Source of the DNA: JANYCG01 sp031365665
GTDB taxonomy: Bacteria; Pseudomonadota; Gammaproteobacteria; Burkholderiales; Burkholderiaceae_C
Length of the DNA: 15,686 nucleotides
Assembly: GCA_031365665.1 (NCBI GenBank)
Contig: JANLYO010000166.1
Span: 1 to 15,686, forward strand
Direction of reading: 5' to 3'
The notes below the pieces were generated by a model that worked only from the letters and a program-made list of their open reading frames with translations, had not been told where the DNA came from and did not search any database. Made by a program: the position numbers and the translations under genes. Within the stretch, counting starts at the first letter, position 1. Every line of letters begins with the position of its first letter. Of the stretch, positions 1 to 6,147 are shown piece after piece.

Positions 1-83
1 TCCTGTACTTGGCCCCAAAGATACAGAATCAGTTCGTCCTTCTGCGCATGGCTCAGTTGGCTTAGATCTGGCGGGCTTTGCAC
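1..83 (-). CDS. IS66-family transposase, N-terminal fragment (runs off window)
   Basis: The minus-strand frame from a GTG at 83-81 encodes 27 residues, including PPDLSQLSHAQKDELILYLW followed by GQVQ. This matches the N-terminal D-L-x-x-L-S-x-x-x-K-D-x-L-I pattern that precedes the coiled-coil and zinc-finger parts of many IS66-type (TnpC) transposases. An in-frame TGA at 119-117 limits how far upstream the start can lie, so GTG is the only standard start codon seen. The DDE catalytic domain is beyond the window, so I cannot say whether the enzyme is intact. Family recognition rests on a short stretch and is moderate. Confidence 0.5.
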   Translation of the reverse strand, partial: MQSPPDLSQLSHAQKDELILYLWGQVQ

Positions 84-139
84 GGTTCCAATTGTCGCTC
101 TGCTTTTAATAGCGCGTCAAGAGGGGGCTGAGTAGTTAC
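1..139 (-). mobile_element. End of an IS66-family insertion sequence (partial)
   Basis: The minus strand from position 139 inward begins GTAACTACTCAGCCCCC, which looks like an IS66-family terminal inverted repeat (these begin GTAA). It is followed about 56 bp later by the start of an IS66-like transposase reading off the window edge. There is no room for tnpA/tnpB between the repeat and the transposase start, which suits the single-gene ISBst12-type subgroup. If 139 is the true end, the 8-bp target duplication would start at 140 (GATTTTTT). The other end lies outside the window, so neither the repeat pairing nor the duplication can be confirmed. Confidence 0.5.
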
Positions 140-180
140 GATTTTTTTGGCGTTATAGACCCTTAGGTCAAGCAAATAAA

Positions 181-206
181 GCATAGTTTGCTACGTTTAC
201 TATAGC
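181..206. repeat. Short AT-rich imperfect inverted repeat at the sixA 3' end
   Basis: GCATAGT and ACTATAGC are imperfect inverted arms around TTGCTACGTTT. The sixA stop codon (TAG at 202-200) lies inside the right arm. The GCTAT/ATAGC core recurs at 12488-12504 and in a looser form at 5711-5748, so it may be a member of a dispersed small repeat. It could also help end sixA transcription, although no T-tract follows on the minus strand. Confidence 0.3.
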
Positions 207-661
207 ATTTCGGGTGATTGAACCGTGACGATGAGGGTCTGCCCCTGACCATCCCGCTCGCGCCCGCGCAGCCACCAGACGGCGCCGCGCCTCACCACGG
301 AATCACTCTGCCACGCGCCCAACAATTGGGCGATGACCTGCCCCAGCAGGGGTTGGTGCCCGATCACCAAGACCGGACTTTTTGAATCCGGCCATTGCGC
401 CACTTCGAGCAAATCTGCAACTGTGCGCCCGGGTGCCAGTTCATCCCTGATTTTGTATTTGCGCGACAAAGCCAGCGCCGTCTGCTCGCATCGCACGGCG
501 GGGCTCACCATGATGCGGGTGGCTTCCGGCAACTGGCGATCCAGCCATTTGGCCATACGGGCCGCCTGTTTTTCACCCCGGTGGGTCAGCGCCCGGCTCA
601 AGTCCTCCTGGCTTTCGTCCGGATCCTTCGCCTCGGCGTGACGCCACAGGATCAGATCCAT
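200..661 (-). CDS. sixA: SixA phosphohistidine phosphatase (histidine phosphatase superfamily)
   Basis: A 153-aa protein, close to the usual SixA length. It opens with MDLILWRHAEA, the RHG-type signature of this superfamily, with the phosphate-accepting His at residue 8. The second catalytic His is at 102 in VIGHQP, and the SPAVRCEQTA stretch (53-62) is the usual conserved region. SixA removes phosphate from histidine on phosphorelay proteins: E. coli SixA acts on ArcB, and later work implicates the nitrogen PTS. The native substrate here is unknown. The ATG (661-659) shares one base with the ppk1 stop (TGATG), so the two genes are cotranscribed and probably translationally coupled. This pairing suggests a role in phosphate physiology, which is inference. 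Small RHG phosphatases are often annotated only as histidine phosphatase family. Confidence 0.88.
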   Translation of the reverse strand: MDLILWRHAEAKDPDESQEDLSRALTHRGEKQAARMAKWLDRQLPEATRIMVSPAVRCEQTALALSRKYKIRDELAPGRTVADLLEVAQWPDSKSPVLVIGHQPLLGQVIAQLLGAWQSDSVVRRGAVWWLRGRERDGQGQTLIVTVQSPEML

Positions 662-2811
662 CAGCGCGCTTCCCGCTCGTTGCGGCCTGCGCCGTAGCGC
701 AACATCAGGGCGCTCTGCGCGCCTGAGGCGGCGCGCTTGCGCCCTTTGAGTTTTTTGTCTGCACCGATCTTGGTGTAAGTGCCGTCAGGCAGGAGGTTCC
801 AGGCGTCAACACCGTCGTTCAGGTAAGCGACCAGGCATTCGTCCACGATGCGCTGACGCTGCGCGATGTCAGTCACCGGCCAGGCCAGTTCGATGCGGCG
901 CAGCATGTTGCGGTTCATCCAGTCGGCGCTGGAAAGGTAAAGCTGCTCGCCATCTTCCACGCGGAAATAAAACACCCTGGAATGTTCAAGCAGGCGGCCA
1001 ATGATGGAACGTACGCGGATGTTGTCGGTCGCGCCCGGCACGCCCGGCGGCAACATGCAGGCGCCGCGCACAATCAGGTCAATTTTCACGCCGGCCTGGC
1101 CGGCCTTGATGAGCGCGCGGATGATGGTTTCGTCGGTCAGCGCGTTCATCTTGGCGATCAGGCGCGCGGGTTTGCCCGCGCTGGCAGCCGCCGCGAGCGC
1201 ATCAATCTGGCGAATCAGCTTGCGCTGCAGATCAATGGGCGCCAGCCACAGCTTTTTAAGGCGCGGCAGGCGGCTCTGGCTGGCCAAGTGGCTGAACACA
1301 TGGTCCATGTCCTGCGTAAGCGCACTGTCAGCCGTCAGATGGCTGATATCGGTGTATAGGCGCGCCGTGCGCGGGTTGTAGTTGCCGGTAGACAGGTGGC
1401 CATAACGCTTGAGGTGATTGCCTTCCCGGCGCGTCACCAGCATCATCTTGGCATGGGTTTTGAGCCCAACGATGCCGTATAGCACCTGCGCGCCGATTGC
1501 TTCCAACTTATCGGCCCAGTTGATGTTGGCCTCTTCGTCAAAACGCGCTTTGAGCTCCAGCACCACCGTCACCTCCTTGCCGCGACGGATGGCCTCGCGC
1601 AGCAAGTCCATCAGCGCCGAATCCGGGCCTGTGCGGTAAATCGTCTGTTTGATCGCTAGAACGTTCGGGTCCCGCACGGCTTCACGCAGGAAATCCAGCA
1701 CACCGTCAAAACTTTCAAAGGGCTGGTGCAGCACGATGTCGCGGGTCTTGAGTTGCTCGAAAACCGGCTGGCCGCGCACCCATTGGGTCGGGTAGGAAGA
1801 CTTGTAGGGTTCAAAACACAGCGCCGCGTCAGCCACCAGATCGATCAGTTGCGACAAGCGGACCAGGTTGACCGGCCCATGAACGCGGTACAGGGAGAGT
1901 TCGGGCAGCTCAAACTGCTGAAGCAGAAAATCTGCCAGAAACGGCGAGCAGCCGGCCGACACTTCCAGGCGCACGGCCTGGCCGTAGTGGCGGTGTTGCA
2001 GGCCCTGGCGCAAAGCGGTGCGCAGATTTTTCACCTCTTCTTCGTCCACCGCCAGATCGGAATGCCGCGTTACGCGGAACTGCGAAAACTGCCCCACTTC
2101 GCGGCCTTCAAACAACTCCGACAGGTGGGCGCGGATGACGCTGGAAAGCGAAACAAACACGCGTTTTGACCCGGAAATGCCTTTGGGCATGGCAATCAGG
2201 CGCGGCAACACGCGCGGAACCTTGACGATGGCGATTTCGTTGCTGCGGCCGAATGCATCGGTGCCGCCCAGGTGGACGATGAAGTTCAGCGACTTGTTGG
2301 CCACCTGCGGAAAAGGGTGCGCCGGATCCAGCCCGACCGGGATCAGCAGCGGCTGCACTTCCCGTTCGAAATAGGCCTTCACCCATTGGCGCTGCTCGGC
2401 GTTGCGCTCCCCGTGCGAGATCACCTGGATATTTCGTTTGGCAAACGCAGGCGTCAGGATATCGTTGTACAGCGCGTATTGGCGCTCGACGAGCTTGTGG
2501 GCCGTGTCAGCGACGCGCAAAAAGGAGTCCACGGTGCCGTCGCCCTTGGCGTCGCCCGCGCGCCAGCCTTCCAGGTGCGGCTCCGCTCGGACCTCAAAAA
2601 ACTCGTCCAGATTGCTGGACACGATACACAGGAAGCGCAGGCGCTCCATGAGCGGCACGTCGTCGCGGCAGGCCCAGTCGAGCACACGTTCGTTGAACGC
2701 CAGGATGCTGCGGTCCCGATCGAGCAAGGGAAGGTTTTCAAGCGCGAAGGGAGGCGTGATGACTTCGGGTTCCGTCTGGTTGGCGGGCGCATCGGTGCTG
2801 CTTTTGTTCAT
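661..2811 (-). CDS. ppk1: Polyphosphate kinase 1
   Basis: A 716-aa protein, normal for PPK1. It reversibly transfers the ATP gamma-phosphate onto polyphosphate chains. The N-terminal domain starts near LLDRDRSILAFNERVL (29-44) with the conserved SSNLDEFFEVR (65-75). The catalytic C-terminal half contains NVLAIKQTIYRTG (383-395), the autophosphorylated His at 453 in KTHAK, GHLSTGNYNPRTARLYTD (471-488), and a second active-site His at 610 in LLEHSRVFYF. RRIELAWPV lies near 638-646. A short basic tail follows (about 685-716). It is the first gene of a two-gene unit with sixA and diverges from arsR. The ATG at 2811-2809 has no Shine-Dalgarno sequence, and a predicted Pho-type promoter would start the transcript almost at the ATG. 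No other start near the conserved domain is better. Confidence 0.97.
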   Translation of the reverse strand: MNKSSTDAPANQTEPEVITPPFALENLPLLDRDRSILAFNERVLDWACRDDVPLMERLRFLCIVSSNLDEFFEVRAEPHLEGWRAGDAKGDGTVDSFLRVADTAHKLVERQYALYNDILTPAFAKRNIQVISHGERNAEQRQWVKAYFEREVQPLLIPVGLDPAHPFPQVANKSLNFIVHLGGTDAFGRSNEIAIVKVPRVLPRLIAMPKGISGSKRVFVSLSSVIRAHLSELFEGREVGQFSQFRVTRHSDLAVDEEEVKNLRTALRQGLQHRHYGQAVRLEVSAGCSPFLADFLLQQFELPELSLYRVHGPVNLVRLSQLIDLVADAALCFEPYKSSYPTQWVRGQPVFEQLKTRDIVLHQPFESFDGVLDFLREAVRDPNVLAIKQTIYRTGPDSALMDLLREAIRRGKEVTVVLELKARFDEEANINWADKLEAIGAQVLYGIVGLKTHAKMMLVTRREGNHLKRYGHLSTGNYNPRTARLYTDISHLTADSALTQDMDHVFSHLASQSRLPRLKKLWLAPIDLQRKLIRQIDALAAAASAGKPARLIAKMNALTDETIIRALIKAGQAGVKIDLIVRGACMLPPGVPGATDNIRVRSIIGRLLEHSRVFYFRVEDGEQLYLSSADWMNRNMLRRIELAWPVTDIAQRQRIVDECLVAYLNDGVDAWNLLPDGTYTKIGADKKLKGRKRAASGAQSALMLRYGAGRNEREAR

Positions 2812-2816
2812 GCGGC

Positions 2817-2850
2817 ATTGTCAAATTCGATTGTGACGAATTTGTGACCG
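2817..2850 (-). promoter_or_regulatory. Candidate PhoB box and -10 for ppk1
   Basis: Read on the minus strand, 2850-2833 is CGGTCACAAATTCGTCAC. It matches 14 of 18 positions of the classical Pho box CTGTCATAAATCTGTCAC and keeps the 7-4-7 direct-repeat layout with 11-bp period. Ten bases further down is GACAAT (2822-2817), a fair -10 at the spacing expected for a PhoB-activated promoter without a -35. The implied transcription start falls at or within a base or two of the ppk1 ATG, so the mRNA would be leaderless. ppk is a known Pho-regulon member in several proteobacteria. No binding data are available for this site. Confidence 0.5.
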
Positions 2851-2904
2851 CTCACGGCGTTTGAATTGTCAGATAAGGCCGCCTTTTGCCGTCGTATTTC
2901 AAGC

Positions 2905-2944
2905 TATACTTCATCAATTCAAATATTCTTTAAATATGGAATTG
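2905..2944 (+). promoter_or_regulatory. arsR promoter -10 and ArsR-type dyad operator
   Basis: TATACT at 2905-2910 is a good -10, but only weak -35 candidates (TTTTGC-like near 2884) precede it. Immediately downstream, CAATTC (2915-2920) and GAATTG (2939-2944) form perfect inverted arms. They flank an AT-rich, imperfectly symmetric core (AAATATT...TAAATAT). The dyad spans the predicted transcription start and the arsR ATG (2936-2938), a position suited to autorepression. ArsR/SmtB proteins commonly bind such AT-rich imperfect dyads. No Shine-Dalgarno sequence precedes the ATG. Confidence 0.5.
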
Positions 2945-3304
2945 AAATCCTTGGATCAAGCTTTGGATCAACAACTGGCTGTTCGATCCCTGGCAGCGCT
3001 GGCGCAGGCGCATCGCCTGGAGACGTTCCGTGCGTTAGTGGCCGCAGGCGCAAACGGCTTGACGCCCAGCGTCATCGCCGAACGTATAGGAACCTCCAAC
3101 AGCGCCCTGTCATTCCATCTCAAGGAATTGGTGTACGCCGACATGGTGAGTTGCGAGCCGCGCGGTCGCAATTTGATTTATCGCGCCAACTTCACCCAGA
3201 TGAACGCACTTTTGGGTTACCTGACCGAGCATTGCTGCGCAGGGGCGGATTGTGCGGTCAACACGGCATTGGTTTGCTGTGTTGCTTCTTCAGAAAATGT
3301 TTAA
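2936..3304 (+). CDS. arsR: ArsR-family arsenite-responsive repressor
   Basis: A 122-aa winged-helix repressor of the ArsR/SmtB family. The HTH covers about residues 43-70 (TPSVIAERIGTSNSALSFHLKELVYADMV), followed by the wing CEPRGRNLIYRAN (73-85). There is no CVC motif in the alpha-3 helix as in E. coli ArsR. Instead a C-terminal cluster, Cys100, Cys101 and Cys106 (HCCAGADC), resembles the As(III) site of Acidithiobacillus ferrooxidans ArsR (Cys95/96/102), with one residue less spacing. Cys114-Cys115 are additional. I chose the ATG at 2936 because the in-frame ATG at 2861 lies upstream of the -10 and would add 25 residues unlike the family N-terminus. Together with the downstream arsenate reductase and aquaporin, this makes arsenite the likely inducer; antimonite is possible. 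Confidence 0.9.
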   Translation: MELKSLDQALDQQLAVRSLAALAQAHRLETFRALVAAGANGLTPSVIAERIGTSNSALSFHLKELVYADMVSCEPRGRNLIYRANFTQMNALLGYLTEHCCAGADCAVNTALVCCVASSENV

Positions 3305-3483
3305 ATTTATTTTTTAAAAATATTCATTTGAACTATATTAAAATTTTGTTCTCATATTTATGATATTTATTGCTATATATTTTGCTTATTTTTTGACTTT
3401 ATTTTAGTCATTTTATTTTATTATATTATTTTATAGACGAATTTTTTAAACTTAACTTACGTCTACTCAAGTCCTTCAACGCC
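3305..3483 (+). other. Very AT-rich spacer between arsR and the ATP-grasp-like gene
   Basis: This 179-bp stretch is overwhelmingly A and T, unlike the GC-rich genes on both sides, and I see no gene in it. It contains a small dyad TTCATTTGAA at 3323-3332 that could be a second ArsR half-site pair. It also contains TTGACT at 3393-3398, a good -35 but without a convincing -10 at normal spacing. A weak hairpin, TGACT (3394-3398) / AGTCA (3406-3410), is followed by a T-rich run. It may hold an internal promoter or a weak terminator, or be a relic of insertion. None of these is firm. Confidence 0.5.
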
Positions 3484-4854
3484 ATGCAACTCGACGCCAC
3501 GCTCAACCAATCCTGCCAATGTGTCACGCTGGACCGCGTGCGCCTGCAAGTCGAACTCGAGCGTGACCCGGCAGTGCAAGGCCTGGCCGGCAGCTTGCAG
3601 CAAACACACCCGCATTTGTTCTCCAACAGCATGGTGTTTATTTCGACCAAATCGTATGAGGCCATTGCCGAATCGATTGCCTGCATCGAGCGCGTCATGG
3701 CCATGCCCGAATACGTCGGCCACACCTTGCAGGACGCCCCTGGGATCGCGCAGTTCAGCTTCGGCCCCAGTGGCGTGATGATGGGCTACGACTTTCACAT
3801 TAACGCCAATGTTGACGCCGCAGGAAAAACGCAAAACCGCCCCCAACTCATCGAAATCAACACCAATGCGGGCGGCGCCATGCTCAGCGCGGCGCTGGCC
3901 CGCTCCCAAATTCTGTGTTGCCAACCTGCCGCTGCCGGGCTGGACTACAACCAACAGCTCGCGCGTCTGCACGACGTCTGGTTTGCCATGTTCCAAAACG
4001 AGTGGCGTTCGCAGCGGGGCGATCAGCCTTTGCGGCATGTGGCCATCGTTGACGACACGCCCGAGGCGCAATACCTCGCGCCTGAATTCGCATTGTTCCG
4101 CCAGATGTTTGAAGCGCGCGGCGTTCGCGCTTCCATCGCGTCGCCCGAGGCGCTCCAATGGTGCGACGGTGTTTTGTGGCTTGAACCCCAAGCGCCTGCG
4201 CAGGGCCAAATCACGCCAGACAGCCGACAGGCGATTGATTTGGTCTACAACCGCCTGACCGATTTTGACCTGTCAAGCCCGGCCCACCTGGCTTTGCGTG
4301 AGGCTTATTTGGCGCAGGCCGTGGTGCTCACGCCGCACCCGCACGCGCACGCCCTGCGGGCGAACAAACGCAACCTGGTCACGTTATCAGATGCCGCTCT
4401 GCTCTTCGAATGGAGCGTCCCCCAGGGGGATCGCCAAGTGCTCGAGAACACTATTCCCGCGACACGCACCGTCAGCAAAAATGATGCGGAGTCCTTGTGG
4501 GCGAAACGTCGCCAACTGTTTTTCAAGCCAGTTGCCGGTTACGGCGGAAAAGCCGCCTTCCGGGGCGACAAACTGACCAAAGGGGCCTGGGCGCAGGTTC
4601 TCGAAGGCGACTTTGTGGCGCAAACCGTCGTGCCGCCGGGAGTGCGCGTCGTCAACGTTGAAGGGGTCTCGACCGAACTCAAATACGATGTCCGGGCCTA
4701 TACCTATCAAGGCAAAATTCAACTGTTGACCGCCCGCACCTACCAGGGCCAGACCACCAATTTCCGCACGCCGGGCGGTGGCTTTTCACCTGTTCTTGTG
4801 GTGCCGCGCGTCGAATTGCCTCTGGACGTGGCGACGCCGAGCTGTGCCTGTTGA
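3484..4854 (+). CDS. Uncharacterised ATP-grasp-like protein with permuted motif order, arsenic-operon-linked
   Basis: A 456-aa soluble protein that I cannot assign to a named gene. It resembles conserved hypothetical proteins carrying a GYDFHI...LIEINTNAGGA block (here 101-133). E124 and N126 look like the metal-binding E-x-N that normally ends an ATP-grasp fold. The nucleotide-binding part comes later: FFKPVAGYGGKAAFRG (346-361) gives the lysine and glycine-rich loop, then FVAQTVVPPG (377-386), then YDVRAYTYQGKIQLLTARTYQ (401-421) with Arg404. So E-x-N comes before KP-GYGG, a circularly permuted order. C-x-C pairs sit at both termini (Cys11/Cys13 and Cys454/Cys456), with Cys145-Cys146 next to the E-x-N block. 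ATP-grasp enzymes usually join an acid to an amine or thiol through an acyl phosphate; the substrate here is unknown. It lies 40 bp before arsC on the same strand. The ATG at 3484 lacks a clear Shine-Dalgarno sequence. Confidence 0.6.
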   Translation: MQLDATLNQSCQCVTLDRVRLQVELERDPAVQGLAGSLQQTHPHLFSNSMVFISTKSYEAIAESIACIERVMAMPEYVGHTLQDAPGIAQFSFGPSGVMMGYDFHINANVDAAGKTQNRPQLIEINTNAGGAMLSAALARSQILCCQPAAAGLDYNQQLARLHDVWFAMFQNEWRSQRGDQPLRHVAIVDDTPEAQYLAPEFALFRQMFEARGVRASIASPEALQWCDGVLWLEPQAPAQGQITPDSRQAIDLVYNRLTDFDLSSPAHLALREAYLAQAVVLTPHPHAHALRANKRNLVTLSDAALLFEWSVPQGDRQVLENTIPATRTVSKNDAESLWAKRRQLFFKPVAGYGGKAAFRGDKLTKGAWAQVLEGDFVAQTVVPPGVRVVNVEGVSTELKYDVRAYTYQGKIQLLTARTYQGQTTNFRTPGGGFSPVLVVPRVELPLDVATPSCAC

Positions 4855-4894
4855 TAATTCCCCTTCCCTGAACCCGCGAATTCCCTGAAGATCT

Positions 4895-5428
4895 ATGAAC
4901 ATCCTGTTTCTGTGCACCCACAACTCGGCCCGCAGCATCCTGGCTGAAGCGCTGCTCAACCACCTCGGCCAAGGTCGATTCAAAGCGTTTTCAGCCGGCA
5001 GCAGCCCGCGCCCCAACCAACAGCCCAATCCGCTGGGTTTGCGGGTTTTACGGGCGGCGGGCATTTCCACCGACGGTTTGCGCAGCAAAAGCTGGGACGA
5101 ATTCGCCGCGCACGGCGGGCCGGTGATGGACTTGGTCATCACCGTCTGCGACAACGCCGCCGGTGAGGTCTGCCCCTTCTGGCCCGGCCACCCGGCCACC
5201 GCGCATTGGGGGTTTGCCGACCCGTCAGAGGTGAAAGGTTCAGACGCCGAGCGGCTCGCCGCCTTCGGCCAGACACTAAATGCCATTCACGCCCGACTCG
5301 ATCAATGGGTAAAACTGTCCGCAGAACCGGCGGACAAAGAGACTTTGAAAACGCGCGCACGTGAATTGACCACTTTTGGAAGCGTCCCCGTCAGCACCCC
5401 CATTAGTGAAAATGCATCGACATCGTGA
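4895..5428 (+). CDS. arsC: Arsenate reductase, low-molecular-weight phosphatase type
   Basis: A 177-aa protein of the LMW tyrosine-phosphatase fold. The P-loop C-T-H-N-S-A-R-S is at 7-14, with nucleophile Cys7. VCDNAAGEVCPFWPG (84-98) supplies Cys85 and Cys93, placed like the two redox cysteines of thioredoxin-coupled ArsC (S. aureus Cys82/Cys89). Asp109 in FADPSE is the expected general-acid DP loop. It reduces arsenate to arsenite in the cytoplasm, with electrons probably from thioredoxin; other thiol donors cannot be excluded. About 35 residues follow the usual fold end near LDQWVKL (135-141) and have no motif I recognise. Its stop overlaps the next gene's start (GTGA), so it is probably coupled to the aquaporin. 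A weak GAAG precedes the ATG. Confidence 0.93.
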   Translation: MNILFLCTHNSARSILAEALLNHLGQGRFKAFSAGSSPRPNQQPNPLGLRVLRAAGISTDGLRSKSWDEFAAHGGPVMDLVITVCDNAAGEVCPFWPGHPATAHWGFADPSEVKGSDAERLAAFGQTLNAIHARLDQWVKLSAEPADKETLKTRARELTTFGSVPVSTPISENASTS

Positions 5429-6147
5429 GTGACAGCATGATCGACAACGCCCGGCCTCAACTGCGACACAAACTGCTGGCAGAGTTCCTCGGCACTACAG
5501 CGCTCCTGTGCGCCGTGATCGGCTCGGGCATCATGGCCGAGCGTTTGAGTGGCGGCAGCGACGGCATCGCCTTGCTGGCCAACACGCTGGCCACCGTGTT
5601 TGCGCTGTACGCGCTGATTGAAACACTCGGCCCCATCAGCGGCGCGCATTTCAACCCGCTGGTGACCTTGGTCATGTGGTCAAAAGGGCAGCTGGGTGTC
5701 GCAAAACCTGCTCAAGCAGCTACTTTTTTTATAGTATTTCAGCTGCTGGGTGCGGCGGCAGGCGCATGGCTTGCCCACCTGATGTTTGACTTGCCCCTGC
5801 TACAGTGGAGCGCCAAACTTCGCGGGGGCTTTGACGCGGCGGGCCAGTTCACCGGCTGGGGCCAATGGGTGGCTGAAGGCGTGGCCACGGGCGGCTTGTT
5901 ATTCGTCATTTTGCGCGCTCCGCCGGGGAAAGCCAGCGCGCTGGTGGCCTGCTACATCGGCGCGGCCTACTGGTTTACGGCCAGCACTTCGTTTGCCAAC
6001 CCGGCGGCTGTGTTGGGCCGCATGATGAGCGACAGTTTTGCGGGCATCGCACCGGCCAGCGCGCTGGGGTTTGTCGCTGCCCAGGCCGTGGGCGCCGTTA
6101 TTGGCGTGGGGCTGGCCCACTGCCTGGAGGATCCAAGCGCGCCATGA
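5425..6147 (+). CDS. aqpS: AqpS-like aquaglyceroporin (MIP family), probable arsenite channel
   Basis: A 240-aa MIP-family channel with six predicted membrane segments. The two half-helix motifs are HFNPL (75-79), an NPL variant of the first NPA, and FANPA (190-194) followed by VLGR, with Arg199 in the selectivity-filter position. SFANPA and SDSFAGIAPAS are typical of the bacterial AqpS group found in ars operons, where the channel lets arsenite made by ArsC leave down its gradient (shown for Sinorhizobium meliloti). The GTG at 5425 overlaps the arsC stop by 4 bp; an ATG at 5437 is an alternative and would shorten the protein by 4 residues. The loop at 92-108 is encoded by a short repeat-like AT-rich segment (5711-5748), about four residues longer than I would expect. 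The gene overlaps the DUF3108 gene downstream (ATGA). Confidence 0.88.
   Translation: MSDSMIDNARPQLRHKLLAEFLGTTALLCAVIGSGIMAERLSGGSDGIALLANTLATVFALYALIETLGPISGAHFNPLVTLVMWSKGQLGVAKPAQAATFFIVFQLLGAAAGAWLAHLMFDLPLLQWSAKLRGGFDAAGQFTGWGQWVAEGVATGGLLFVILRAPPGKASALVACYIGAAYWFTASTSFANPAAVLGRMMSDSFAGIAPASALGFVAAQAVGAVIGVGLAHCLEDPSAP
5711..5748. repeat. Repeat-like palindromic segment inside the aquaporin gene
   Basis: AGCAGCT (5715-5721) and AGCTGCT (5741-5747) are perfect inverted arms around a 19-bp loop containing a seven-T run and ATAGTATTT. The pattern AAGCAGCTA-T(n)-ATAG resembles a short palindromic repeat that I recall from intergenic regions of Comamonadaceae. Here it is inside a coding region and in frame, encoding about residues 96-107 (AQAATFFIVFQL) of the channel. 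Its AT content stands out from the flanking codons. Confidence 0.45.

Noticed and set aside
158..169. GACC-CTTA-GGTC hairpin as a sixA terminator
   Set aside because: A 4-bp stem without a following T-tract on the minus strand is too weak.
2272..2847. A 191-codon frame opposite the ppk1 start
   Set aside because: ppk1 is unambiguous on the other strand; this frame shows no recognisable domain and covers the ppk1 promoter.
2861..2935. A longer arsR N-terminus from the upstream ATG
   Set aside because: It would start before the TATACT -10 and add 25 residues unlike ArsR proteins.
3463..4209. A 248-codon antisense frame over the ATP-grasp-like gene
   Set aside because: The sense frame carries conserved motifs; the antisense translation shows none and is typical of GC-rich shadow frames.
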